Notes: generated by a model not told the origin, from the sequence alone. A stretch of 15,445 nucleotides of DNA from an uncultured Clostridia bacterium (GCA_946405325.1 CAMJGU010000001.1:1-15445), one strand, 5' to 3'. Shown: positions 7,280 through 13,620, counted from the first letter of the stretch. A program made the numbers and translations.

Positions 7280-7669
7280 ATGAAGAAGGATCATCCCGGC
7301 AAACGGATCGCCATGGGCGCGTCGGCGTCGCTTGTATGCTATCTCAGCCTGACGGCACTGTTGGCGCTGCTGCTGACGCGCGGCGCGGTGGGGGAGCGTA
7401 CGGTACTGCCCTGTATCCTGGCGTTCGTCGCCGTCGCCGCCTTCGCGGGGGCAAAGCTTGCCGCCCGCGGCAGCGCGGAACGCTGGATACCGGCGGCCTC
7501 CGCCGGAGCGTTCTGGGGCGCGGTCGTGCTGACCGGATTTCTCACGAACGACACGCTCTCCTGGCCGCGCGCCGGAGAGTTGGCGATCGCCGCCGCCATC
7601 GGCGCGGCGCTGGCGTGCTTTCGGATGGGAAAGCGGACGAGGACGCGCGGCCGTCGTTCGCATAAGTGA
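7280..7669 (+). CDS. Four-helix membrane protein, TIGR04086-like
   Basis: A 129-aa protein starting at ATG 7280 with a strong AGGGGGG ribosome-binding site at 7266-7272. It has a basic N-terminus (MKKDHPGKR), four predicted membrane helices (about 10-33, 42-61, 70-88, 99-114) and a very basic C-terminal tail (RMGKRTRTRGRRSHK). Size, topology and position directly after yajC match the uncharacterised TIGR04086 family of Firmicutes; the family call rests on these features, not a search. Function is unknown. A strong terminator separates it from yajC, so it should have its own promoter, but I see only a poor candidate in the short gap. Confidence 0.75.
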   Translation: MKKDHPGKRIAMGASASLVCYLSLTALLALLLTRGAVGERTVLPCILAFVAVAAFAGAKLAARGSAERWIPAASAGAFWGAVVLTGFLTNDTLSWPRAGELAIAAAIGAALACFRMGKRTRTRGRRSHK

Positions 7670-8045
7670 ACATAATGTATTGACAAAGAAAATGGGATGG
7701 AAATATCTTCCGCGCCAAAAACCGGATTTTACAGGTTGCACAAATGGAGAGGGAAGATGGGGAAAACCCAAAGCAGCGGTAACTTGTGGGGAAAACATGT
7801 GGAAAATCCAAATCTAGTTGCGGCGGGAATGGGGAACCCAATATCTTGCCCTCGAATCAGAAAGAAAACGATGCTCTCGACTTGATTAACATAATATAAT
7901 TTACATAACATTTAAGCATAATCAACAAAATTGGAGAAATTCGGCAAATCCGCTTGCGAAAAAACCGCAAAAGTCCTATCATTGTCCCAGAGCTTTTGCG
8001 CGCCTTTTCCCTCGGTTTGCCCGGAGCATGTGAGGTGAACAAGGG
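7670..8045. other. 376-nt gene-free region with repeated motifs and an A+T-rich island
   Basis: No credible gene is seen; a 62-codon frame at 7697-7885 has no ribosome-binding site or recognisable domain. The region holds a promoter-like pair near 7680 and four TGGGGAAAAC-like motifs starting at 7758, 7787, 7800 (TGGAAAATCC) and 7830. It also has an A+T-rich island at about 7880-7935, sharply unlike the surrounding DNA, with a TATAAT at 7895. Two mutually exclusive stems share the segment 7966-7970. It may carry the spoIIM promoter, a small RNA, or protein-binding sites. Confidence 0.6.
7680..7709 (+). promoter_or_regulatory. Possible promoter in the gap before spoIIM
   Basis: A perfect TTGACA (7680-7685) is followed after 18 nt by TATCTT (7704-7709), four of six matches to the -10. 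No gene starts within the next 300 nt, so if active it would give a long leader for spoIIM or a small RNA. Confidence 0.4.
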
Positions 8046-8669
8046 ATGACCGATATGGCGAGGTCGCGGAAATTGCGCTATGTGACGGTTGATATGGTAC
8101 CGCTGCGCTCGCTTCTGCTGGCGCTTTTTTTAGTGTCCGGCGTTCTGACGGGCTATGCCGCCGCGCTCCGCAGTTCCCCCGGGACGGCGGATGAGCTGCG
8201 GCGGCTGCTCGACGCATTCCGTTCCTCGGGCAGGTCCGGGATCGACATGGCGGCGGCGCTGCGGACGCTGGTCTGCTATTATCGCGCGCCGGTGTTCGCG
8301 TTCCTGCTGGGCTTCGCGTCCATCGGGGTGATCGCTCTTCCGCTGCTGTTGGCGGCGCAGGGCTTCGTGCTCTCGTTCTCCCTGATCTCCTTCGCCGGGG
8401 CGTTGGGACGCGAGGGGTTTGTGCTACTGCTCGCACTGTTTGTGCTTCGGCTGCTGTTTGTCCTGCCGGGCACATTCCTGACAGCGGGAGCCGCGATGGA
8501 CAAGGCGCGGCTGCTGTTCGCGCTCTCCCTCGGACGGGGCAAGCGCGCCGCGCCGGTGCTCTACGGCGCGGATTACTGGTACCGCTTCGCGGTCACGTGT
8601 GTGTGTTTAGGGATCGGCTCCGCCTTGGAGCTGTGGCTGACGCCGCTTTTGCTGGCGCGGTTTACTTAG
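8046..8669 (+). CDS. spoIIM: Stage II sporulation protein M (SpoIIM) family membrane protein
   Basis: A 207-aa protein with about five membrane helices (roughly 20-40, 80-97, 98-118, 124-150, 178-200). The pattern fits the SpoIIM/DUF95 family: a first helix ending in GVLTGYAAA, a variable extracytoplasmic loop, then LLGFASIGVIALPLLLAAQG, a LLFVLPGTFLTAG segment, and a final LELWLTPLLL that parallels the end of Bacillus SpoIIM. In Bacillus subtilis SpoIIM anchors SpoIIP and SpoIID at the septum to drive engulfment. The start at ATG 8046 uses GAGGTG at 8032-8037; ATG 8055 is an alternative. xerD follows by 25 nt, a neighbour also found near spoIIM in other Firmicutes. No clear sigma-E promoter was found. 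Confidence 0.75.
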   Translation: MTDMARSRKLRYVTVDMVPLRSLLLALFLVSGVLTGYAAALRSSPGTADELRRLLDAFRSSGRSGIDMAAALRTLVCYYRAPVFAFLLGFASIGVIALPLLLAAQGFVLSFSLISFAGALGREGFVLLLALFVLRLLFVLPGTFLTAGAAMDKARLLFALSLGRGKRAAPVLYGADYWYRFAVTCVCLGIGSALELWLTPLLLARFT

Positions 8670-8694
8670 GATAGAAAGGAGGGGGAGGTTCCTC

Positions 8695-9579
8695 TTGGAC
8701 GAGCTATTGAGCATGTATCAATCGTATCTGGAGAACGAAAAGCACGCTTCTCAGAATACGCTGAGCTCCTATATGCGCGATCTGCGTCAGTTTGCGACGT
8801 GGCTCGAGGAGCATTCTCCCGCCGATCTGCGCAAGGTGACGCAATCGACGGTTTCGGAGTACGTGGATTGGATGAACGGCAAGGGCAAATCCGCCGCCAC
8901 CGTCACGCGCTCCATCGCCTCGATCAAGTCGTTCTACCTCTATCTGCAATCGCAGGGCGAGGTCAAGACCAACCCCGCCAAGGGCGTCGCGACCAAGAAG
9001 GTGGAGCGCAAGTTCCCGGAGATCCTCACCGCGCACGAGGTGGAGCTGTTCTTGGAGCAGCCGCAGTGCGTGGACGCCAAGGGCTACCGCGACCACGCGA
9101 TGTTGGAGCTGCTGTACGCCACCGGCATCCGCGTCTCGGAGCTCATCTCCCTCGACGAGAAGGACGTGAGTCTCAGCGCGGGCTTTATCCGCTGCGAGAG
9201 CAAGGGCAAGGAGCGCATCATTCCGCTCTATCCCGCCGCCATCAAGGCGCTGAGCGACTACATGAAGGACGTGCGCACCCAGCTGATCGCCGACCCCGAG
9301 GAGACGGCGCTGTTCGTCAACATGAACGGCGAGCGCATGAGCCGCCAGGGCTTCTGGAAGATCGTCAAGCACTATCAGGAGACCGCTCAGATCAGCAAGG
9401 ACATCACGCCCCACACGCTGCGCCACTCGTTTGCGGTGCATCTGCTGGAAAACGGCGCGGATCTGCGCTCCATTCAGGAGATGCTGGGCCACGCGGACAT
9501 CTCGTCCACGCAAATCTATACCCACGTCGTGAAAAAGCAGCTCAAGGACGTGTACCAGCGGGCGCACCCCAGGGCGTGA
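8695..9579 (+). CDS. xerD: Site-specific tyrosine recombinase XerD
   Basis: XerD acts with XerC at dif to resolve chromosome dimers. The 294-aa protein has the N-terminal core-binding domain (about 1-95, beginning LSMYQSYLENEKHASQNTL) and the catalytic domain with a full active site: Arg146 (TGIRVSEL), Lys170 region, His240 and Arg243 (TPHTLRHSFA), His266 (LGHADISS) and nucleophile Tyr275 (TQIYTHV). Translation starts at TTG 8695, chosen because a strong AAGGAGGGGG lies at 8676-8685 and family length is matched; the next ATG (8713) would remove conserved residues. It forms a two-gene unit with spoIIM and ends at a strong terminator. There are no phage or transposon genes nearby, so the housekeeping Xer role is preferred. 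Confidence 0.92.
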   Translation: MDELLSMYQSYLENEKHASQNTLSSYMRDLRQFATWLEEHSPADLRKVTQSTVSEYVDWMNGKGKSAATVTRSIASIKSFYLYLQSQGEVKTNPAKGVATKKVERKFPEILTAHEVELFLEQPQCVDAKGYRDHAMLELLYATGIRVSELISLDEKDVSLSAGFIRCESKGKERIIPLYPAAIKALSDYMKDVRTQLIADPEETALFVNMNGERMSRQGFWKIVKHYQETAQISKDITPHTLRHSFAVHLLENGADLRSIQEMLGHADISSTQIYTHVVKKQLKDVYQRAHPRA

Positions 9580-9586
9580 ATACCGT

Positions 9587-9611
9587 AAAAAAGCGGCTCG
9601 GCCGCTTTTTT
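9587..9611 (+). terminator. Intrinsic terminator after xerD
   Basis: Arm AAAAAAGCGGC (9587-9597), loop TCG, arm GCCGCTTTTTT (9601-9611), followed by TATTTTT. A perfect 11-bp stem closing the spoIIM-xerD unit. Confidence 0.92.
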
Positions 9612-9618
9612 ATTTTTG

Positions 9619-9647
9619 TTGCGTTTTTCGGAAGTTTCTGATACAAT
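9619..9647 (+). promoter_or_regulatory. Promoter of the ruvC-ruvA-ruvB operon, extended -10
   Basis: TACAAT (9642-9647) with TGA at 9639-9641 forms an extended -10. TTGCGT (9619-9624) lies exactly 17 nt upstream. Predicted start is near 9654. No GAAC/GTTC-type LexA box is visible around it, so SOS control is not supported by sequence. Confidence 0.7.
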
Positions 9648-9677
9648 ATTTCGAGAAATTTTCGGGAGGTGATGGGC

Positions 9678-10190
9678 GTGCGGATCCTGGGCATTGACCC
9701 CGGCATCGCCATCGTCGGCTTCGGGCTGGTGGAGGCGGAGCGCGCCGACCTGCACATGCTCACCTACGGCGCCATCACCACCGAGGCGGGGCTGCCGCTG
9801 TCCACCCGACTCTATCAGATCGGGCATGACATGGAGGAGCTGATCGAGCAGTGCAAGCCCGACGTGATCGCCATTGAGGAGCTGTTCTTCAACAACAACA
9901 TCACCACCGGCATCGCCGTCGCCCACGGGCGCGGCGTGATCCTCTACAGCGCTGAGAAGTGCGGCATCCCGCTCTTTGAGTACACGCCCTCGCAGGTCAA
10001 GCAGGCGGTGGTGGGCTACGGCAAGGCGGAGAAGCGGCAGGTCATGGACATGGTCAAGCGGCTCTTAAAGCTCAAGGCGGTGCCCCGGCCCGACGACGCG
10101 GCGGACGCGCTGGCGCTTGCCATCTGCCACGCCCGCAGCGCCACGTCCATGCTCCAGCGCGCGAACCTCGCGGCAAAACAGACGATTTAG
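9678..10190 (+). CDS. ruvC: Crossover junction endodeoxyribonuclease RuvC
   Basis: RuvC is the dimeric Mg-dependent resolvase that cuts Holliday junctions moved by RuvAB. With the GTG start at 9678 the protein is 170 aa and begins MRILGIDPG, as in most homologues. The four acidic active-site residues are Asp7 (GIDPG), Glu67 (AIEELFF), and Asp140 and Asp143 (RPDDAADALA). GGGAGG at 9664-9669 is 8 nt from this GTG; the ATG at 9672 and GTG at 9669 are too close to or within the ribosome-binding site. It is the first gene of the ruv operon, 11 nt from ruvA. Confidence 0.96.
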   Translation: MRILGIDPGIAIVGFGLVEAERADLHMLTYGAITTEAGLPLSTRLYQIGHDMEELIEQCKPDVIAIEELFFNNNITTGIAVAHGRGVILYSAEKCGIPLFEYTPSQVKQAVVGYGKAEKRQVMDMVKRLLKLKAVPRPDDAADALALAICHARSATSMLQRANLAAKQTI

Positions 10191-10201
10191 GAGAACCCCT
10201 T

Positions 10202-10798
10202 ATGTTTTATTATCTCGACGGAACCGTGGCGCACATCGAGCCGTACCTCGCGGTCATCGACTGCGGCGGCGTGGGCTACGCCTGCAAGACCACCAACACC
10301 ACCCTCGGCGCGCTCCAAAAGGGGCAGCGGGGCAGGCTCTACACCTATCTGAACGTGGGGGAGGACGTGTTCGACCTCTACGGCTTCGCCACGCAGGGGG
10401 AGCTGGGCTCGTTCCGCCAGCTCATCGGCGTATCCGGCGTGGGGCCGAAGGCGGCGCTGGCGATCTTATCGTCCACCACGCCCGAGGGGCTTGCCATGGC
10501 GGTCATCACCGGCGATGAAAAGACGCTCACGATGGCGCCGGGCGTGGGCAAGAAGATCGCCCAGCGCATCATTTTGGAGCTCAAGGATAAAATCGCCAAG
10601 GAACAGCAGTCCGGCGGCTTCGTGCCGACTGCCGCGGCGGTCGCCGCGGGCGGCGGCAAGAGTGTAGAGGCGGCGCAGGCGCTGGCGGTGCTGGGCTACT
10701 CGCAAGCAGACATCGCCGCGGCGATGAAGGGCATCGACGCGGAGGCTCTGCCGCTGGAGGAGATCGTGCGGCAGGCGCTCAAGCGCATGGTGAAGTGA
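10202..10798 (+). CDS. ruvA: Holliday junction branch migration protein RuvA
   Basis: RuvA is the tetrameric junction-binding subunit that loads RuvB. This 198-aa protein has the three standard domains: an OB-fold (about 1-62, YYLDGTVAHIEPYLAVIDCGGVGY), a double helix-hairpin-helix region (LIGVSGVGPKAALAIL about 74-89 and MAPGVGKKIAQRIILEL about 111-127), and, after an Ala/Gly-rich linker, the RuvB-contacting C-terminal domain (about 152-196). The ATG at 10202 uses AGGAGA at 10189-10194, which overlaps the ruvC stop codon and points to co-translation in one operon. Confidence 0.97.
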   Translation: MFYYLDGTVAHIEPYLAVIDCGGVGYACKTTNTTLGALQKGQRGRLYTYLNVGEDVFDLYGFATQGELGSFRQLIGVSGVGPKAALAILSSTTPEGLAMAVITGDEKTLTMAPGVGKKIAQRIILELKDKIAKEQQSGGFVPTAAAVAAGGGKSVEAAQALAVLGYSQADIAAAMKGIDAEALPLEEIVRQALKRMVK

Positions 10799-10801
10799 GC
10801 A

Positions 10802-11047
10802 ATGCGGCTTCAGGACGGGAACACCCTGCTGGCGCTGTTTGCGCTGTTCCTGCTGCTCTCTGCGGCGGCGCTTGTGATCGCGTGGCACTACGGGCGGCGC
10901 TGGGGCGACCTCTCCAGCCGCCGGCACTACGGCGAGGCGCTGACGGAGGACGAGCAGGCGGCGCTCAAACGCGCGCGCCGGAGCTTTTGGATCTGGGCGG
11001 GCGTATCGCTCGTGCTGGCGGCGCTCTCGTTCTTCGCGTTGGAATGA
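10802..11047 (+). CDS. Small two-helix membrane protein between ruvA and ruvB, unknown function
   Basis: An 81-aa frame starting at ATG 10802, only 3 nt after the ruvA stop, and ending 18 nt before ruvB. It has two clear membrane helices (about 8-29 and 62-80) joined by a 30-residue, highly charged loop (YGRRWGDLSSRRHYGEALTEDEQ and on). I do not recognise the family. The tight spacing on both sides, codon use like its neighbours and a coherent hydrophobic-charged-hydrophobic design support a real gene, although its ribosome-binding site is poor (GTGAG close to the ATG). It would be co-transcribed with the Ruv proteins, which are cytoplasmic, so a link to recombination is not evident. Confidence 0.75.
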   Translation: MRLQDGNTLLALFALFLLLSAAALVIAWHYGRRWGDLSSRRHYGEALTEDEQAALKRARRSFWIWAGVSLVLAALSFFALE

Positions 11048-11065
11048 CACAAAGGAGATCCGTAC

Positions 11066-12127
11066 ATGGGAATCGATTTCGGTACCGATATCTATGAAGA
11101 GCCGATCGTGGCCAAGACCTTTCTGCAGGAGGACGCGCAGGAGAGTTCCCTGCGCCCCAAGACGCTGCGCGAGTACATCGGGCAGGAGAAGGCGAAGGGC
11201 AACCTTGCCGTCTTTATCGAGGCGGCGAAGAAGCGGCAGGAGTCGCTGGACCACGTCCTGCTCCACGGCCCTCCGGGCCTCGGCAAGACGACGCTCGCGG
11301 GCATCATCGCGCAGGAGATGGGGGTCAACATCCGCATCACCTCCGGCCCCGCCATCGAGAAAGCGGGGGATCTGGCGGCGCTGCTGACCAACCTCAACGA
11401 AAACGACATCTTGTTCGTCGACGAGATCCACCGCCTCAACCGCGCAGTGGAGGAGATCCTCTATCCCGCGATGGAGGACTACGCCATCGACATCATCATC
11501 GGCAAGGGACCCAGCGCCAACTCCATCCGCCTCGACCTGCCGCACTTCACGCTCATCGGCGCGACCACGCGCTCGGGCCAGCTCTCCGCACCCCTGCGCG
11601 ACCGCTTCGGCGTGACGCTGCGACTGGAACTTTATACACCGGACGAGCTGTGCAAGATCGTGACGCGCTCCGCGGGCATCCTCGGCGTGGAGATCGAGCC
11701 GGAGGGCGCGATGGAGATCGCGCGCCGCTCCCGCGGCACGCCGCGCATCGCCAACCGGATGCTCCGCCGCGTGCGGGACTTCGCGGAGGTGCGCGCCGAC
11801 GGCGTCATCACCCGCGCCGTCGCCGACGAGGCGCTCCAAGCGCTGGAGATCGACTACCTTGGCCTCGACCCCATCGACCGGCGGATGCTCGGCGCGATCA
11901 TTGAGAACTACGGCGGCGGCCCGGTGGGCCTCGAGACGCTGGCGGCGACGATCGGGGAGGAGTCGGTGACGCTCGAAGACGTGTATGAGCCGTATCTGAT
12001 GCAGCTCGGCTTCCTCACGCGCACGCCCCGCGGCCGCTGCGTGACCCGCAAGGCCTACGAGCACCTTGGACTGTCGGCGCCGGCCGGTATGGCGGACGGC
12101 AGCGAACAGCTGCAATTTGGACAATAA
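11066..12127 (+). CDS. ruvB: Holliday junction branch migration ATPase RuvB
   Basis: RuvB is the AAA+ hexameric motor that drives branch migration at RuvA-bound junctions. This 353-aa protein, at the top of the usual length, shows the RuvB N-terminal motif [13 protein letters not shown] (28-40), Walker A GPPGLGKT (68-75), Walker B LFVDEIH (116-122), sensor-1 GATTR (165-169), the PLRDRFG arginine-finger segment (176-182), and a C-terminal winged-helix domain ending in RTPRGR and YEHLGL. The ATG at 11066 has AAAGGAG at 11051-11057. It ends the operon; I see no good intrinsic terminator after it, only a 6-bp TGGACA/TGTCCA repeat. Confidence 0.98.
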   Translation: MGIDFGTDIYEEPIVAKTFLQEDAQESSLRPKTLREYIGQEKAKGNLAVFIEAAKKRQESLDHVLLHGPPGLGKTTLAGIIAQEMGVNIRITSGPAIEKAGDLAALLTNLNENDILFVDEIHRLNRAVEEILYPAMEDYAIDIIIGKGPSANSIRLDLPHFTLIGATTRSGQLSAPLRDRFGVTLRLELYTPDELCKIVTRSAGILGVEIEPEGAMEIARRSRGTPRIANRMLRRVRDFAEVRADGVITRAVADEALQALEIDYLGLDPIDRRMLGAIIENYGGGPVGLETLAATIGEESVTLEDVYEPYLMQLGFLTRTPRGRCVTRKAYEHLGLSAPAGMADGSEQLQFGQ

Positions 12128-12181
12128 TTCAGGAAATGTCCATTAAACAGCAAAAAACTTTAACATTATTTTTGTAAATGC

Positions 12182-12211
12182 TTGACAAATGAAATTTCAT
12201 ACAGTTATAAT
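12182..12211 (+). promoter_or_regulatory. Consensus sigma-A promoter of sigH
   Basis: Perfect TTGACA (12182-12187) and perfect TATAAT (12206-12211) with an 18-nt spacer, the best promoter match in the window. The predicted transcription start (about 12217-12219) coincides with the ATG at 12217, so the transcript may have no leader. Confidence 0.9.
12189..12200. repeat. 12-bp perfect palindrome in the sigH promoter spacer
   Basis: ATGAAATTTCAT is its own reverse complement and sits centrally between the -35 and -10. A dimeric repressor bound here would block polymerase. The sequence is A+T-rich, so chance is not excluded, and the regulator is unknown. Confidence 0.5.
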
Positions 12212-12216
12212 GCATT

Positions 12217-12852
12217 ATGGTAAAACGGTATGAGGGAATGAGAACCTCGTACGACACGTATACGGACGAACAGCTCTGTGTGCGCGCCGCGCGGGGGGAT
12301 GGCGACGCCGAAGCCGCTTTGGTGACGCGCTACTACGCGCTGGTGCGCGTGTGCGCCCGGCCGCTCTTTCTGGCGGGCGGCGACGGGGAAGACCTGATTC
12401 AGGAGGGCATGTTCGGCCTGATCCGGGCGATCCGCGAGTATCGCCGGGACAAGAGCACCTCGTTTCGAACCTTTGCGGAGGTTTGCATCCGCAACCAGAT
12501 CTATTCCGCACTTCGCGCGGCGACGCGGGACAAGCACGCGCCGCTCAACCAGTCGATTTCTCTGGATCACCCTTTCTTTGACAGCGAATCTTATGTGCCC
12601 GGCGCGTTGGATCCGGCGCTTGTTGACCCTGAGCAGCTGGTTGCGGACCGGGATTATGTGGAATCTGTTCTCAAAAGTACGAAGTTGTCCGCTTTTGAAG
12701 CGAAAATCTTGGGGTACTATCTGGACGGTTTATCCTGTCAGGAGATTGCGAAGATCGTCGGGAAGACCCCAAAATCCGTGGACAACGCGGTGCAGCGCGT
12801 CCGCCGCAAGACGGCGCAGCAGCTGCAATCCGGAGAGTTCAGTTCTCCCTGA
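12217..12852 (+). CDS. sigH: RNA polymerase sigma-70 family factor, sigma-H (Spo0H) type
   Basis: A 211-aa sigma factor with region 2 (DEQLCVRAARGDGDAEAAL; GEDLIQEGMFGLIRAIREY about 57-75; TSFRTFAEVCIRNQIYSALR about 81-100) and region 4 with a helix-turn-helix (GLSCQEIAKIVGKTPKSVDN about 171-190). The linker DKHAPLNQSISLDHPFFDSES closely follows Bacillus Spo0H, which sets this group apart from ECF factors. Sigma-H directs early sporulation and transition-state genes. The start is uncertain: ATG 12217 gives the longest form but has no ribosome-binding site and sits at the predicted transcript start, while ATG 12238 has GAGGG only 1 nt away. Its position after ruvB differs from the usual nusG/rplK neighbourhood, so it could be a paralogue. 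Confidence 0.85.
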   Translation: MVKRYEGMRTSYDTYTDEQLCVRAARGDGDAEAALVTRYYALVRVCARPLFLAGGDGEDLIQEGMFGLIRAIREYRRDKSTSFRTFAEVCIRNQIYSALRAATRDKHAPLNQSISLDHPFFDSESYVPGALDPALVDPEQLVADRDYVESVLKSTKLSAFEAKILGYYLDGLSCQEIAKIVGKTPKSVDNAVQRVRRKTAQQLQSGEFSSP

Positions 12853-12866
12853 TTCACTTGGGAATG

Positions 12867-12890
12867 AACAACGAGAGTTGTTTATTATAT
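12867..12890 (+). terminator. Weak hairpin after sigH
   Basis: AACAAC (12867-12872), loop GAGA, GTTGTT (12877-12882), followed by the A/T tract TATTATAT. With only six mostly A-T pairs it would be leaky at best, and the zinc-ribbon gene downstream could be read through from sigH. Confidence 0.35.
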
Positions 12891-12922
12891 TATCTGCTAA
12901 AAGCAAAAGAGAGGGTATCATC

Positions 12923-13204
12923 ATGTACGAAGACAAAACCTTAGTCTGCAAGGAATGCGGCAACGAGTTCGTGTTCACCGCCGGCGAGCAGGAGTTCTAC
13001 GCAGAGCGCGGCTTCCAGAACGAGCCCCAGCGCTGCAAGGCCTGCCGTGACGCCCGCAAGAACGCGGCTCGCGGTCCCCGCGAGTACTTCACGGCTGTCT
13101 GCGCCAACTGCGGCGGCGAAGCCCGCGTGCCGTTCGAGCCGAAGACCGACCGTCCGGTGTACTGCAGCGACTGCTTTGCCAAGATGCGCGCCGAGCAGCA
13201 GTAA
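12923..13204 (+). CDS. Double zinc-ribbon protein (CxxC-x25-CxxC plus CxxC-x17-CxxC)
   Basis: A 93-aa protein starting at ATG 12923 with GAGGG at 12911-12915. It carries two four-cysteine zinc sites: CKEC (9-12) with CKAC after 25 residues, and CANC with CSDC after 17 residues. The first half (DKTLVCKECGNEFVFTAGEQ) matches the zinc-ribbon type common in Clostridia, and the second the CxxC-x17-CxxC type. The linker and ends are basic and charged. Such proteins are thought to bind nucleic acid or act as zinc-dependent adaptors, but none with this architecture has a function I can name. It may be co-transcribed with sigH, as the gap is 70 nt with only a weak hairpin. It ends at a strong terminator. 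Confidence 0.88.
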   Translation: MYEDKTLVCKECGNEFVFTAGEQEFYAERGFQNEPQRCKACRDARKNAARGPREYFTAVCANCGGEARVPFEPKTDRPVYCSDCFAKMRAEQQ

Positions 13205-13214
13205 TTTGTTTTCA

Positions 13215-13253
13215 AAAAAGAGACCTGCCTTCGGGCGGGTCTCTTTTTATTTT
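13215..13253 (+). terminator. Strong intrinsic terminator with UUCG tetraloop
   Basis: A 15-bp stem (13215-13229 with 13234-13248, one G-U pair) is capped by TTCG closed by a C-G pair, an exceptionally stable tetraloop, and followed by a T-rich tail. Confidence 0.95.
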
Positions 13254-13270
13254 TCCCAATCGATTTGCTC

Positions 13271-13299
13271 TTGAAAAAATGCGGACAATGGGGTACACT
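13271..13299 (+). promoter_or_regulatory. Promoter of the DUF1858 gene
   Basis: TTGAAA (13271-13276) and TACACT (13294-13299) are 17 nt apart. Predicted start is near 13306, giving a leader of about 29 nt that holds the CGGAGG ribosome-binding site. Confidence 0.7.
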
Positions 13300-13334
13300 A
13301 TCCCATGCAGATCACAATCGGAGGTTGATTCAAT

Positions 13335-13574
13335 ATGGTTGCCATTACCAAAGACACCGTCATCGGTGACATTCTTGACATCGCGCCCCAGACGGCGCCC
13401 ATCTTCTTCTCCATCGGCATGCACTGCCTGGGCTGCCCGTCCAGCCGCGGCGAGACCGTGGAGGAGGCGTGCATGGTGCACGGCCTGACCGGCGAGCAGA
13501 TGGACAAGCTGCTGGACATCGTCAACGAGGAAGCGAATCGCGACTTCGACGACGACGAGCAGGCGGCGGAATAA
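13335..13574 (+). CDS. DUF1858 small redox-disulfide protein
   Basis: A 79-aa protein with GGAGG at 13320-13324 before ATG 13335. It matches the DUF1858 pattern seen in small proteins linked with hybrid-cluster (prismane) protein: ITKDTVIGDILDIAPQTAPIFFSIGMHCLGCPSSRGETVEEAC. The redox motif is Cys31-x2-Cys34, with a third cysteine at 46 and an acidic C-terminus (DFDDDEQAAE). A thiol-disulfide or metal-binding role is inferred; the physiological partner is unknown, and no hybrid-cluster gene is in this window. It is a single-gene unit with its own promoter and terminator. Confidence 0.88.
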   Translation: MVAITKDTVIGDILDIAPQTAPIFFSIGMHCLGCPSSRGETVEEACMVHGLTGEQMDKLLDIVNEEANRDFDDDEQAAE

Positions 13575-13578
13575 GAGC

Positions 13579-13607
13579 AAAACGCATACGGATGCCGTAT
13601 GCGTTTT
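13579..13607 (+). terminator. Intrinsic terminator after the DUF1858 gene
   Basis: Arm AAAACGCATACGG (13579-13591), loop ATG, arm CCGTATGCGTTTT (13595-13607), then CTT. A perfect 13-bp stem beginning 5 nt after the stop codon and ending only 13 nt before the trmK start. Confidence 0.9.
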
Positions 13608-13620
13608 CTTCTGATACGAT

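Noticed and set aside
7697..7885. 62-codon frame in the gap before spoIIM
   Set aside because: No ribosome-binding site, no recognisable domain, and sequence made largely from the repeated G-rich motifs.
8695..9579. Integrase of a mobile element
   Set aside because: The tyrosine recombinase has XerD size and motifs, and there are no attachment sites, tRNA or phage genes around it.
9600..9680. LexA/SOS box before ruvC
   Set aside because: No GAAC...GTTC-type palindrome is present; the ATTTC/GAAAT symmetry at 9648-9659 does not match a LexA site.
10466..12124. A 552-codon antisense frame over ruvA, the small ORF and ruvB
   Set aside because: Same composition artefact; the plus-strand genes have full catalytic motifs and ribosome-binding sites.
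12118..12142. Terminator after ruvB
   Set aside because: TGGACA/TGTCCA is only a 6-bp stem with a 13-nt loop and no T-run.
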